Source: JAAXVQ01 sp964604705
GTDB taxonomy: Bacteria; Oederibacteriota; JAAXVQ01
Length of the DNA stretch: 64,000 nucleotides
Assembly (NCBI GenBank): GCA_964604705.1
Contig: CAZSAP010000011.1
Span: 1-64,000, forward strand
Direction of reading: 5' to 3'
The position numbers and the translations under genes are program-made. The notes beneath the pieces were generated by a model. It was not told the DNA's origin. It saw only the letters and a list, made by a program, of their open reading frames with translations, and made no database searches. Below, one piece after another: positions 36,746 through 45,511 of this stretch. Within the stretch, counting starts at the first letter, position 1, and every line of letters begins with the position of its first letter.

Positions 36746-38233
36746 ATGGCCTGCATTCTCGCCATTGATCAAGGAACCACCGGCAGTCGTGTCATTGCGT
36801 TTGATCGCCAAGGACGCACACTTGCAAGTGCCTACTCTGAGTTCCCTCAATATTTTCCAAAACCCGGATGGGTCGAACACGACTCCAATGAAATCTGGCG
36901 AAGTGTTCAACGTGCTCTTCAAACCGTATTGAAATCTGTTTCACCCCATTCTGTCACAGCCATCGGAATTACCAATCAACGTGAAACCACCATGGTCTGG
37001 GATGCTCAAACAGGAAATCCGGTAGGCCGCGCCATTGTGTGGCAATGTCGCCGAACCAGCGCACGTTGCACCACCCTAAAAAAACGTCCCGGACTTATAC
37101 ACACAGTACAAAAAAAAACCGGTCTGCCCATAGATGCCTATTTTTCAGGAACAAAACTCGAATGGATTTTAAAGCACTACCCTTTGGCCCGCGTGTTGGC
37201 CCGTCAAGGTCGACTCCGCTTTGGAAACCCCGATGCCTGGTTGCTCTGGAAACTCACCGGGGGACAAACCCATGCAACCGACTACACCAACGCGTCTCGC
37301 ACCATGCTCTTCAATCTGGAGACCAAAGCCTGGGACCCTTATCTGTTAAATCTATTTAATATCCCCGCGTCCATTCTTCCTAACGTAAAACCCTCTTCGG
37401 GATATTTTGGAAAAACCGTGCGAATGGGGGCCCTGCCAGCGGGCATTCCGATTACTGGAATGGCCGGCGACCAACAAGCCGCGCTCTTTGGTCAAACCTG
37501 CTTTGAGCCCGGCAGCATGAAAAACACTTACGGAACAGGTTGTTTCATGCTGCTTAATACCGGAAAAAAACGCCCGCGTTCGCATAATGGATTAATTACC
37601 ACGCTCGGTTGCGGTCCCAAGGGTGAAGCGGTTTTTGTACTTGAAGGTTCGGTTTTCATTGCCGGCGCCGCCATCCAATGGTTGCGGGACGGGCTTAAAC
37701 TTCTAAATCACGCCACTGAATCGCAGGCTTTGGCAGAATCCTTGGAGGACAATGCTGGGGTTTACTTTGTCCCGGCTTTAGTCGGTTTGGGGGCTCCCTA
37801 CTGGGATCCAGAGGCACGCGGACTTTTAACCGGACTGACACGGGGCACCACAAAGGCCCATGTGGTGCGGGCAGCGCTGGAGGCCATGGCGTATTCCACA
37901 CGCGACATTTTGGAGGCCATGCAAAAAGATTCAGGTTTGCGAATTCGACATCTGAACGTCGATGGCGGTGCTGTACAAAACCGCTTTCTTTGCCAGTTTC
38001 AAGCAGATGTCTTGGGTCTCACCGTGGTACGCCCACGCAACACGGAATTAACCGCTCTGGGCGCTGCGTATTTGGCTGGACTGGAAACCGGTTTTTGGTC
38101 ATCCACACAAACCATTCAACGTCTTTGGAAAAAAGACCGCGTGTTCAAACCGCAATGCACAAACAGAGAAGCCGACGGCTTATATCGTGGGTGGAAAAAC
38201 GCGATTGCTCGCGTCTTGCTAAAAAACAACTAA
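36746..38233 (+). CDS. glpK: Glycerol kinase
   Basis: Cytoplasmic FGGY kinase of 495 residues making glycerol 3-phosphate. The ATP site starts with DQGTTGSRVIAFD, the glycerol-binding loop (NQRETTMVWD) and conserved GMAGDQQAALFGQ are present, and the C-terminal FGGY signature is GGAVQNRFLCQFQADVL. Length is normal. It is directly after the lipase-like gene; the dehydrogenase genes lie 0.7 kb downstream. Confidence 0.96.
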   Translation: MACILAIDQGTTGSRVIAFDRQGRTLASAYSEFPQYFPKPGWVEHDSNEIWRSVQRALQTVLKSVSPHSVTAIGITNQRETTMVWDAQTGNPVGRAIVWQCRRTSARCTTLKKRPGLIHTVQKKTGLPIDAYFSGTKLEWILKHYPLARVLARQGRLRFGNPDAWLLWKLTGGQTHATDYTNASRTMLFNLETKAWDPYLLNLFNIPASILPNVKPSSGYFGKTVRMGALPAGIPITGMAGDQQAALFGQTCFEPGSMKNTYGTGCFMLLNTGKKRPRSHNGLITTLGCGPKGEAVFVLEGSVFIAGAAIQWLRDGLKLLNHATESQALAESLEDNAGVYFVPALVGLGAPYWDPEARGLLTGLTRGTTKAHVVRAALEAMAYSTRDILEAMQKDSGLRIRHLNVDGGAVQNRFLCQFQADVLGLTVVRPRNTELTALGAAYLAGLETGFWSSTQTIQRLWKKDRVFKPQCTNREADGLYRGWKNAIARVLLKNN

Positions 38234-38239
38234 GTAGTG

Positions 38240-38800
38240 TCAGGTGTCCCAACGCCCAGCCATTTCAAAGGTGGGATCACCCGGTTTGGGCCAGCGCACC
38301 ACGTCCAACTTGGCGTTTTTGGCACCCGCCAATTCCAACAAAGCTTGGCTCCATCCCTGGAGTGAAAGACAAAGTACTTTTGGCAAACCCTCAAACTTTT
38401 CCAAGCGCAACGTTGCTTTTCCATGCCCATCGGCTGTTATGCTCAAGGTTCCTGTATCAAATAATTGCTGCCAAAACTGAGGTGCGCGTTTCAAGATGAA
38501 TTCAACCGAACCGATTTTAAAAAATATTTTATAAATCCCCTTGCAAGCCAACTCCCCGGCGAAACGTCCGATTTCAGGGATTAAATTTAAATCGCCGCGC
38601 CCCATAACTTTATCCATAGAAACCATGAGCGTTACAAAATAATCCAGCGGATACCATACCGCCGGCATCAAGCCCACGCGAATGCTGCGCTGAAATTCCG
38701 CATCTAATGTTTTGAGAATTTGTTCTTTTTGTTCAGGTGTGCCTTTAACATCCAAGTATTGCAAACGATTAATTAAGGTACTGCCTTTCACTCGCGGCAT
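38240..38800 (-). CDS. Uncharacterised protein, possibly DUF2378-like
   Basis: 186 residues, no signal peptide or helix spanning a membrane. It begins VKGSTLINRLQYLDVKG and has the block YPLDYFVTLMVSMDKVMGRGDLNLIPEIGRFAGELACKGIYK (key residues YP..Y, MD..MGRGD, R..GELA). This resembles a family seen in myxobacteria and other signalling-rich bacteria (DUF2378), but I am not certain. It is convergent to glpK with 6 bp between the stops. Confidence 0.7.
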   Translation of the reverse strand: MPRVKGSTLINRLQYLDVKGTPEQKEQILKTLDAEFQRSIRVGLMPAVWYPLDYFVTLMVSMDKVMGRGDLNLIPEIGRFAGELACKGIYKIFFKIGSVEFILKRAPQFWQQLFDTGTLSITADGHGKATLRLEKFEGLPKVLCLSLQGWSQALLELAGAKNAKLDVVRWPKPGDPTFEMAGRWDT

Positions 38801-38963
38801 AATCTCCCCCCTAATCAGACATTAAGCCCCGCCTTCCGGCAATGTTGCATTATCATACCGCAAAGCACATTGAGAGAAAAGTGGTTTCTGGAATATCCGA
38901 AGCCAAATGTTCGGGTGTGAACTTTCCCTTGCAGTTCAAGATCACCCATGAAATAATCAAGCC

Positions 38964-40403
38964 ATGAATCCCTTCGACATCGTCATCATCGGCGGCGGAG
39001 TCACGGGTACGGCCATTGCCCGTGAACTGTCACGGTTTCGTGTTTCAATCGCGCTCTTGGAACGCGAAACCGAATTGGCATTTGGCGTTTCCAAATCCAA
39101 CAGTGGTATTGTCCATCCCGGCACACAAAATCCCCCGCACTCGCTCAAAGGCAAATTATGCGTTGCTGGCAACCGGATTATGCGACGGTGGGCCCGCGAA
39201 CTCGGGGTTCATTGGGTTGAAGTGGGAGAATTGATTGTTGCAACCCAACCCGACCAACTCCCGCGTTTGGCGCAGATCCAACACGAAGCCGAACAGCTGG
39301 GCGTTCCCGGTTTGCGCAGGGTGGATAAGGCTTGGCTGCAGGAACACGAGCCTCAGCTCTCACCGGAGGTTATGGCGGCACTCTACGCTCCCACGGCAGG
39401 CATCATCAGCCCATACCGGTTGGTCTACGCCTTGTCTGAAAATGCCGCCCGCAACGGTGTGCGTATCCTCACGGAACACCCCGTGACGGCCATCCAACGC
39501 ACATCTGCTGGATTTGACGTGCACACACCCAACGCGCGTTTTCAAGCCCGCGTGGTGATAAACGCCGCCGGCTTGTATGCCGACGAAATTGCGCACATGG
39601 TAGGGGTGAATGATTTCACGATCATTCCCCGCAAGGGTGAAGAATATTTGCTGGATAAAAAGCGCGAACACATTACGCGTCATTTGATCTTCCCGCTCCC
39701 CACTCCGGAATCCAAGGGGATTCTCATCATCAAGACCTCGGACGGAAATCCCATGATCGGCCCCACAGCGCATGTTGTTCCGGATAAAACCGATCTTTCC
39801 ACCACCAATGAGGGTTTGCACACGATTTTGGCCCAGGTCCAATCCTTGGTTCCGTGCATTCAAGAACAAGACATCATTGCCTATTTTGCAGGCTTGCGCC
39901 CGACCGCCGGTGACGACTTTATTATTCGCCATGAATCACAGGTTCCCGGTTTCATCAACGTCGCCGGGATCCAATCCCCCGGCTTGACTGCCGCCCCGGC
40001 TGTGGCTCAATACGTTCGCAATTTGGTCCAGGAAACCGGTTTAACCCTTAAGCGCAAGTGGTGGATTCACAAACATCGTCCGGCCAGCGTCCATCTTTTT
40101 GCGATGCCGCTTTCCCAAACTCAGCGTTGGATTCAAAAGGATCCGGCCTACGGAGATATTGTCTGCCGTTGTGAAATGGTCTCGGCCAAAGAAATTCGCG
40201 ATGCGATCCACCGGGGTGCCAAGACCCTCGATGGTGTCAAGTTCAGGACACGCGCCCAAGCCGGACGCTGCCATGGTGGATTTTGCACCACACGGATCAT
40301 GAAAATCCTGGCCGAAGAACTCAAGCTTCCCGTATCGGCTATTACCAAACGCGGTCCCGGTTCCGAAATCATCCTGGGAGGACGCAATGACGACCAAGCA
40401 TGA
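38964..40403 (+). CDS. glpA: Anaerobic glycerol-3-phosphate dehydrogenase, GlpA-type
   Basis: 479-residue FAD enzyme that oxidises glycerol 3-phosphate to dihydroxyacetone phosphate. The FAD dinucleotide motif is IIGGGVTGTAIAREL. DAO-fold residues and TNEGL/TAGDD stretches are present. The C-terminal BFD-like domain has a Cys set (CRCEM, then CHGGFC) that should hold a [2Fe-2S] cluster. No strong ribosome site is seen upstream of ATG 38964, and 163 bp of apparently empty sequence precedes it. It overlaps the GlpB-like gene by 17 bp. The three-gene set with DUF1667 is the standard form in Thermotogae and Firmicutes. Confidence 0.92.
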   Translation: MNPFDIVIIGGGVTGTAIARELSRFRVSIALLERETELAFGVSKSNSGIVHPGTQNPPHSLKGKLCVAGNRIMRRWARELGVHWVEVGELIVATQPDQLPRLAQIQHEAEQLGVPGLRRVDKAWLQEHEPQLSPEVMAALYAPTAGIISPYRLVYALSENAARNGVRILTEHPVTAIQRTSAGFDVHTPNARFQARVVINAAGLYADEIAHMVGVNDFTIIPRKGEEYLLDKKREHITRHLIFPLPTPESKGILIIKTSDGNPMIGPTAHVVPDKTDLSTTNEGLHTILAQVQSLVPCIQEQDIIAYFAGLRPTAGDDFIIRHESQVPGFINVAGIQSPGLTAAPAVAQYVRNLVQETGLTLKRKWWIHKHRPASVHLFAMPLSQTQRWIQKDPAYGDIVCRCEMVSAKEIRDAIHRGAKTLDGVKFRTRAQAGRCHGGFCTTRIMKILAEELKLPVSAITKRGPGSEIILGGRNDDQA

Positions 40404-41367
40404 TTTGGTTATTGTCGGCGGAGGTCCTGCGGGCATGGGCGCAGCCGTGGCCGCCTCAGCGGCCGGCATCCAGGACATTTTACTCTTGGAGCGCGACCAA
40501 TATCTCGGCGGCATTCTCAACCAGTGCATTCATCCCGGATTCGGGTTGCACCATTTCAAAGAGACCCTCACCGGCCCTGAATACGCCGAACGCTTTATTG
40601 CACAAATTCGTCCGCTTCCGGGATTGACCCTCTCCTTGCAATCGTTCGTGGTAGCGCTCAACGCCCAAAAACAGGTGACGTACTTGGCACCGGGGCGTAT
40701 GGAAACCATTGACGCCAAGGCCGTGATCATGGCCACCGGATGCCGTGAACGGACACGCGAGATGATTCACATTCCCGGCACCCGTCCGGCCGGGATCTTT
40801 CCCGCCGGTTTGGCCCAAAAAATGATTAATCTGGAAGGGTGGTTGCCCGGCAAGAACATCGTGGTTCTGGGTTCGGGGGATATTGGCCTGATCATGGCCC
40901 GGCGCTTGACACTGGAAGGCGCCAAAGTCCACGCTGTGATTGAAATCCAAAAAGAAAGCCGGGGCTTGGTTCGCAACGTAACCCAATGCCTGGAAGACTT
41001 CGGCATCCCGCTCTACCTTCGCCACACGCTTACGGCCATCCATGGGAAAAATCGGGTTGAGCGCGTGAGTGTGGCCGAAGTGAACGATGCGCTTCAGCCC
41101 CTTCCCGGCACTTCGTTTGATGTGCCCTGTGACACGGTGCTGGTTTCAGTGGGTCTCATTCCGGAAAACGAGCTCATTGAAATGGCCGGGGCCGCCATCG
41201 ACCCTGCGACGCATGCGCCGCAGGCCCATGAACTCAACCACACCTCCATTCCCGGGCTCTTTGTCTGTGGGAATGCGTTTAAGATTTACGATTTGGTCGA
41301 TGGTGTCACACGCGACAGCCTGCTTGCCGGCCAACAGGCCGCCGCATACATTCGGAGCCAGGCATGA
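40387..41367 (+). CDS. GlpB-like FAD/NAD(P)-dependent oxidoreductase
   Basis: 326-residue flavoprotein of the Pyr_redox_2 family. FAD motif VGGGPAGMGAAVAASAAG and a second dinucleotide motif VLGSGDIGLIMARRL are clear. CIHPGFGLHHFKETLTGPEYAE is typical of the GlpB-like subunit found between GlpA and DUF1667. It probably passes electrons from the GlpA subunit to the quinone pool or another acceptor. The ATG overlaps both neighbours. Confidence 0.9.
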   Translation: MTTKHDLVIVGGGPAGMGAAVAASAAGIQDILLLERDQYLGGILNQCIHPGFGLHHFKETLTGPEYAERFIAQIRPLPGLTLSLQSFVVALNAQKQVTYLAPGRMETIDAKAVIMATGCRERTREMIHIPGTRPAGIFPAGLAQKMINLEGWLPGKNIVVLGSGDIGLIMARRLTLEGAKVHAVIEIQKESRGLVRNVTQCLEDFGIPLYLRHTLTAIHGKNRVERVSVAEVNDALQPLPGTSFDVPCDTVLVSVGLIPENELIEMAGAAIDPATHAPQAHELNHTSIPGLFVCGNAFKIYDLVDGVTRDSLLAGQQAAAYIRSQA

Positions 41368-41723
41368 TAAAGACCTTAACCTGCATTGAATGCCCCAAAG
41401 GCTGTCGGCTCACCCTGGAAACCGACGGTTCGCATGTGCTGGCCGTAAGCGGCCAGCGTTGTACAAAAGGCGAACAGTACGGGCGTCAAGAATTCGAGAA
41501 CCCCATGCGCGTCTTAACCACCACGGTCTTGACCGAAGGCTTGGCCCTGCGCTTAGTCCCGGTGAAAACGTCCGCGCCGATCCCTAAGGCCCGCCTGGCG
41601 GAAGCCATGACGCTGATCCGCGCTCTGCGTCTCCGCCAGCCCCTTCGCATGGGCGAAGCCGTGGTTTCGCCACTGGGTGATTTGGGCGTGGATCTGATCG
41701 CAACGCGGACCGTCACACGCTGA
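41364..41723 (+). CDS. DUF1667 protein, third subunit of the GlpA/GlpB-like set
   Basis: 119 residues. The CIECPKGCRLTLE start and CTKGEQYGRQEFENPMRVLTTTV block define DUF1667. Three or four Cys near the N-terminus (CIECPKGC, then C) could hold an iron-sulfur cluster. It overlaps the GlpB-like gene (ATGA). Its role in electron transfer from glycerol-3-phosphate dehydrogenase is inferred from constant co-occurrence. Confidence 0.9.
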   Translation: MIKTLTCIECPKGCRLTLETDGSHVLAVSGQRCTKGEQYGRQEFENPMRVLTTTVLTEGLALRLVPVKTSAPIPKARLAEAMTLIRALRLRQPLRMGEAVVSPLGDLGVDLIATRTVTR

Positions 41724-41755
41724 TCATCCGCTCTCCCAAAGCACCCTCCGCGCGC

Positions 41756-42622
41756 TCAAGGTTCCTTTTCCAGGAACCGACGTGCGCGCGCCAGCTCTAA
41801 ACGGTGTTGGGACGAGACCGCCGGTGGTTTTAGGTGAAGGTCTTTGAGGGTGCGCACGATAATGTCCGCCACCACCATGCGCGTGAACCATTTCTTATCC
41901 GCTGGAATGACATACCAGGGTGCATGGGACGTGTTCGTGTGTTTCAGCATTGCTTCGTACGCCTTCTGATAGTCTGCCCAACGGGTGCGATCCCGCAAGT
42001 CGTCCGGCAGGAATTTCCAATTCTTTTCCGGAGTAACAATTCGTTCCAAAAAGCGTTTCTTCTGTTCGGCTTTCGAAAGATGCAGGAAAAACTTGAGCAC
42101 CACCGTGCCGTTGCGCGTGAGGTAGCGTTCATACGCATTGATGTCCTCAAAGCGTTCCTGCCAAATACGCTTGGTCTTGAGTCGTGTTGGAAGCTTCTGA
42201 CGGTCCAGCCATTCGGGATGCACCCTTACCGCCAGTACTTCTTCGTAATACGAACGGTTAAAAATCCCTATGCGCCCCCGTTCCGGAAGCGCCTTGGTGC
42301 AGCGCCACAGGTAATCGTGATCCAATTCCATGGACGAAGGCGCTTTGAAACTCACCACTTGGCATCCTTGTGGATTGATCCCGGACATAACATGCTTGAT
42401 CACACTGTCTTTGCCGGCCGCATCCATGGCCTGAAAAATCACCAGCACCGCATATTGATTTTGCGCATACAAGATTTCCTGGAGTTCCGACATCTTGCGG
42501 ATGTCGGCTTGCAGCTTGAGTTGGGCCGATTCTTTATCGTGGTAACCGTCGGTGGCATGGGTGGAGAACGCATTCAAGCGAACGGGTTTATGCTTCGCAA
42601 CGCGAAATCGGCGAACATCCAT
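41756..42622 (-). CDS. ppk2: Polyphosphate kinase 2 family enzyme
   Basis: 288-residue polyphosphate:nucleotide phosphotransferase. Walker A is in FQAMDAAGKDSVIKHVMSG, Walker B in GIFNRSYYEEVLAVRVHPEWL (key residues FNRSYYE), and the lid in KRFLERI. I start at ATG 42622 with AGGAGGG; the longer frame to 42709 has no ribosome site. It would use polyphosphate to phosphorylate nucleoside mono- or diphosphates; which one cannot be told. A Ppx/GppA gene lies 4 kb away, so polyphosphate turnover is encoded locally. Confidence 0.92.
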   Translation of the reverse strand: MDVRRFRVAKHKPVRLNAFSTHATDGYHDKESAQLKLQADIRKMSELQEILYAQNQYAVLVIFQAMDAAGKDSVIKHVMSGINPQGCQVVSFKAPSSMELDHDYLWRCTKALPERGRIGIFNRSYYEEVLAVRVHPEWLDRQKLPTRLKTKRIWQERFEDINAYERYLTRNGTVVLKFFLHLSKAEQKKRFLERIVTPEKNWKFLPDDLRDRTRWADYQKAYEAMLKHTNTSHAPWYVIPADKKWFTRMVVADIIVRTLKDLHLKPPAVSSQHRLELARARRFLEKEP

Positions 42623-42743
42623 GGTTCCCTCCTGAGACGTACGATCTATATACACAGTCTCGGTTTGTAAGGCTAATGGATCAATGCTGCTTATGCGTTG
42701 AACGGTCATAACGGGTATTTCATTGGAGCGAATGCATTAAGAC

Positions 42744-42820
42744 TGGTGCGCCCAAAGGGAGTCGAACCCCTAGCCTTCTGATCCGAAGTCAGACGCTCTA
42801 TCCAATTGAGCTATGGGCGC
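42744..42820 (-). tRNA. tRNA-Arg, anticodon TCG
   Basis: 77 nt including an encoded CCA. A full cloverleaf is present: acceptor GCGCCCA/TGGGCGC, D arm with GGATA, anticodon stem TCTGA/TCAGA with loop CTTCGGA (anticodon TCG), T arm with GTTCGACTC. Anticodon UCG reads CGN arginine codons. Confidence 0.95.
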
Positions 42821-42974
42821 AGTAATAGGTTGGTGGTTGTTGCACGCGAGTGTAATTGTACCCTGCAGGTCTATGCTTGACAAGCGCTAACTCAGGCTAA
42901 GCCAAAAATGCTGTTGGCATTTTCCTCGCGCTTGCATATGATGATGCCAATTCGTTGGCAAAGGAGCAACCTGC

Positions 42975-43796
42975 ATGGATCCGATCAAAACGCGTTTGCG
43001 CGTACTCTCACTTATGCTTCTGGCGGTGATGGCCGCCGGCATCCTTGGCTTCATGGCCATTGAGCACTTCACCTTCCTGGACGCGGTTTACTACATGGTG
43101 GTCACCCTTGCCACCGTTGGGTACGGCGATGTGCATCCGGTTAGTTCCGCCGGAAAAATTTTGGCCATGGTTTTGATTGTCATGGGTGTTGGTACTTTTC
43201 TGGGTGTGATTGCCAATGTCACGGAAATGATGCTCAACCAACACGAGCGCCGCATACGCCAGCAAAAACTGCACATGGTGACCAGCCTTTTTTTTAATGA
43301 AATTGGGACCCAGTTGTTGGGGTTTTGCGCTCAAGCCGATCCCGAACGCCCGGCCCTAGGCTTGGAATTAAACATATCCGGGCAGTGGAGCGAGGCACGC
43401 TTTCGGGAAGCCAGGCTCACCATTCGCAAACATGCGTTTTCGGTGCAAATTCAACGCATCCCCTTGGAAAAAATACGCCGTTTCTTAAAACAGGAAAGGG
43501 ATTTGCTCCTGCGTTTGTTGGAAAATCCCAGCCTCTTGGAAAAAGAATCCTTTACCGAACTTCTGCGTGCGGTCTTTCACATTGCCGACGAACTATCCCA
43601 CCGCCACGCCTTCCGCACCTTGCCTGAGGCCGACCGCACCCATTTGGCCGGGGATTTCAAGCGGGCTTACGTGCTTTTGGTCCCCCATTGGATCGATTAC
43701 ATGCACTATCTGAAAAACAATTACCCCTATTTGTTCTCCTTGGCCGTACGCACCAATCCCTTGGATCCGGATGCGTCGGTGATCCTACGCCAATAA
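42975..43796 (+). CDS. Two-helix potassium channel with unusual C-terminal domain
   Basis: 273 residues. Two transmembrane helices flank a pore helix with the K+ selectivity filter TVGYGD (about residues 44-49). After the second helix, ~180 mostly helical charged residues follow; this is not a recognisable RCK/TrkA_N domain (no Rossmann GxGxxG). The C-terminal part therefore may be a different gating domain. AAAGGAG precedes ATG 42975. Confidence 0.88.
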   Translation: MDPIKTRLRVLSLMLLAVMAAGILGFMAIEHFTFLDAVYYMVVTLATVGYGDVHPVSSAGKILAMVLIVMGVGTFLGVIANVTEMMLNQHERRIRQQKLHMVTSLFFNEIGTQLLGFCAQADPERPALGLELNISGQWSEARFREARLTIRKHAFSVQIQRIPLEKIRRFLKQERDLLLRLLENPSLLEKESFTELLRAVFHIADELSHRHAFRTLPEADRTHLAGDFKRAYVLLVPHWIDYMHYLKNNYPYLFSLAVRTNPLDPDASVILRQ

Positions 43797-43833
43797 TGGC
43801 AAGGTACTTTTGGTCACTTTCGTGCCCAGCCCT

Positions 43834-45489
43834 TTACCCCACAAAAAGCTTGTACGTGGTAAAGCCGCCGCTTAAATTCCGACAGGAAATCCCATGCGCC
43901 TGCAAGATGCGGCATGCCAGGTAACCCCGCAGCCCGACCTGGCAAAACACCAGAAGCTCTCGCTCGCGCGGTACTTCGTTCAGACGTTCACGCAACTCAT
44001 CTATCGGGATATTCACCGCACCAGGGATGGTGCCTCGGGCAAACTCACCGGGCGTGCGCACATCCACCAGGTAGGTTTTCTCATCCCGGGCTTGGAGGTC
44101 GCTCACATGGCAAAGGCGCACATCGCCCCGAAGCACATTGGAAGCCATGAACCCGGCCATGTTCACCGGATCCTTGGCCGATCCGTACGGCGGTGCATAA
44201 CACAGTTCCACATGCTCCAAATCCAGAACCGTCATCCCCGCTCTCAACGCCAGCGCCAGCACATCCATGCGTTTGTCAACGCCTTCGTTCCCTACGGCTT
44301 GCGCGCCCAAGAGTTTTCCGGACTCAGGATGAAACAATACTTTCATATGAATCGTTGTCGCCCCCGGATAATAGCCCGCATGTTGTGCCGGATGGAGATA
44401 GATTTTTTCATACGCAAGCTTCAAGCGCTTCAAGGTTCGTTCATTGAGCCCCGTGGAGGCAGCGGTGCGCTCAAACACCTTGCAGACCGCGGTCCCCTGC
44501 GTTCCGCGATAGGCACTGGGGCGCCCAAAGATATGATCGGCGGCAATTCGGCCTTGACGATTGGCTGGCCCGGCCAAGGGAATGAAGGTGCGTACGCCCG
44601 CAACGGCATCCAGGCATTCCACCGCATCGCCCACGGCGTAAATGGCGGGATCGCTGGTTTGCTGGTGCGAATTCACCAAAATGCCGCCTCGTTCACCCAA
44701 ATCCAAACCACAACCGCGAGCCAACTGCGACTCCGGTCTTACTCCCGCCGCCATGATGACCAAACCGGCGTGGCGCACCTCGCCGTTATCCAAATACGCC
44801 TCAACCGTATGCGCCCCCCTGGGCTTGATGCTTGTTAAGGTTCGCCCCAAAAAGAGCGTCACGCCATGTGCCGTCAATGCTTGCTGAACCAAGACGGCCA
44901 TTTCCGGATCCAAGGAGGTCATGACCTGCGGCGCCATTTCAACCACATCCACCCCCCAACCCAGTTGGATCAACGCCTCAGCCATCTCCAAACCTATGAA
45001 TCCGCCACCCACGACCACCGCATGCTTGAGTTCGGCGTTGCCGATATGAGCTTTGATCCGATCCATATCGTCCATCGAACGCAAGGTAAAAACCTGGGGT
45101 AGATCCAAACCTGGAAATGCGGGCCTGAGCGGCTCCGCGCCCGGACTTAAGACCAAAACATCGTAGGCTTCTGTTTGCTCAGTCCCTTGTATTCGATCGC
45201 GTACGGTTACGGTTTTGCGCTCGCGATCAATGTTCAAAACCTCCGTTTGGATGCGTACATCGATGCGAAAGCGTTTCCGCAAGCCTTCCGCCGTTTGCAC
45301 CAAGAGCTGCTTGCGTTCGGGAATGACGCCCCCGATGTGGTACGGCAACCCGCAATTGGCAAAGGAAACATACTCTCCCCGCTCAAACAGAACAATCTCA
45401 GCCTCTTCGCTCAAACGGCGAGCTCGGGCCGCCATTGAAGCACCTCCCGCCACGCCACCTACGATTAGAATTCGTTTTCGTTCCCCCAT
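43834..45489 (-). CDS. CoA-disulfide reductase with C-terminal rhodanese domain
   Basis: 551-residue FAD/NAD(P)H oxidoreductase. The FAD motif is VGGVAGGASMAARARRL; the single redox Cys of the CoADR/Nox family is in SFANCGLPYH; the NAD motif VVGGGFIGLEMAEAL follows. Residues about 460-551 form a rhodanese domain with the catalytic Cys in FCQVGLRGY. CoADR-Rhd fusions reduce CoA disulfide, persulfide or polysulfide. I start at ATG 45489 (AAGGTGG); the open frame extends 89 codons further into the kinase gene. Confidence 0.92.
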   Translation of the reverse strand: MGERKRILIVGGVAGGASMAARARRLSEEAEIVLFERGEYVSFANCGLPYHIGGVIPERKQLLVQTAEGLRKRFRIDVRIQTEVLNIDRERKTVTVRDRIQGTEQTEAYDVLVLSPGAEPLRPAFPGLDLPQVFTLRSMDDMDRIKAHIGNAELKHAVVVGGGFIGLEMAEALIQLGWGVDVVEMAPQVMTSLDPEMAVLVQQALTAHGVTLFLGRTLTSIKPRGAHTVEAYLDNGEVRHAGLVIMAAGVRPESQLARGCGLDLGERGGILVNSHQQTSDPAIYAVGDAVECLDAVAGVRTFIPLAGPANRQGRIAADHIFGRPSAYRGTQGTAVCKVFERTAASTGLNERTLKRLKLAYEKIYLHPAQHAGYYPGATTIHMKVLFHPESGKLLGAQAVGNEGVDKRMDVLALALRAGMTVLDLEHVELCYAPPYGSAKDPVNMAGFMASNVLRGDVRLCHVSDLQARDEKTYLVDVRTPGEFARGTIPGAVNIPIDELRERLNEVPRERELLVFCQVGLRGYLACRILQAHGISCRNLSGGFTTYKLFVG

Positions 45490-45511
45490 AGCATTCCACC
45501 TTGTTAAATGA

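Noticed and set aside
39360..39932. 190-codon open frame on the minus strand
   Set aside because: Antisense to glpA, no ribosome site or family features.
41834..42670. 278-codon open frame on the plus strand
   Set aside because: Fully antisense to PPK2, which has clear catalytic motifs; composition is that of a reversed gene.
43894..44838. 314-codon open frame on the plus strand
   Set aside because: Antisense to CoA-disulfide reductase; no motif or ribosome site.
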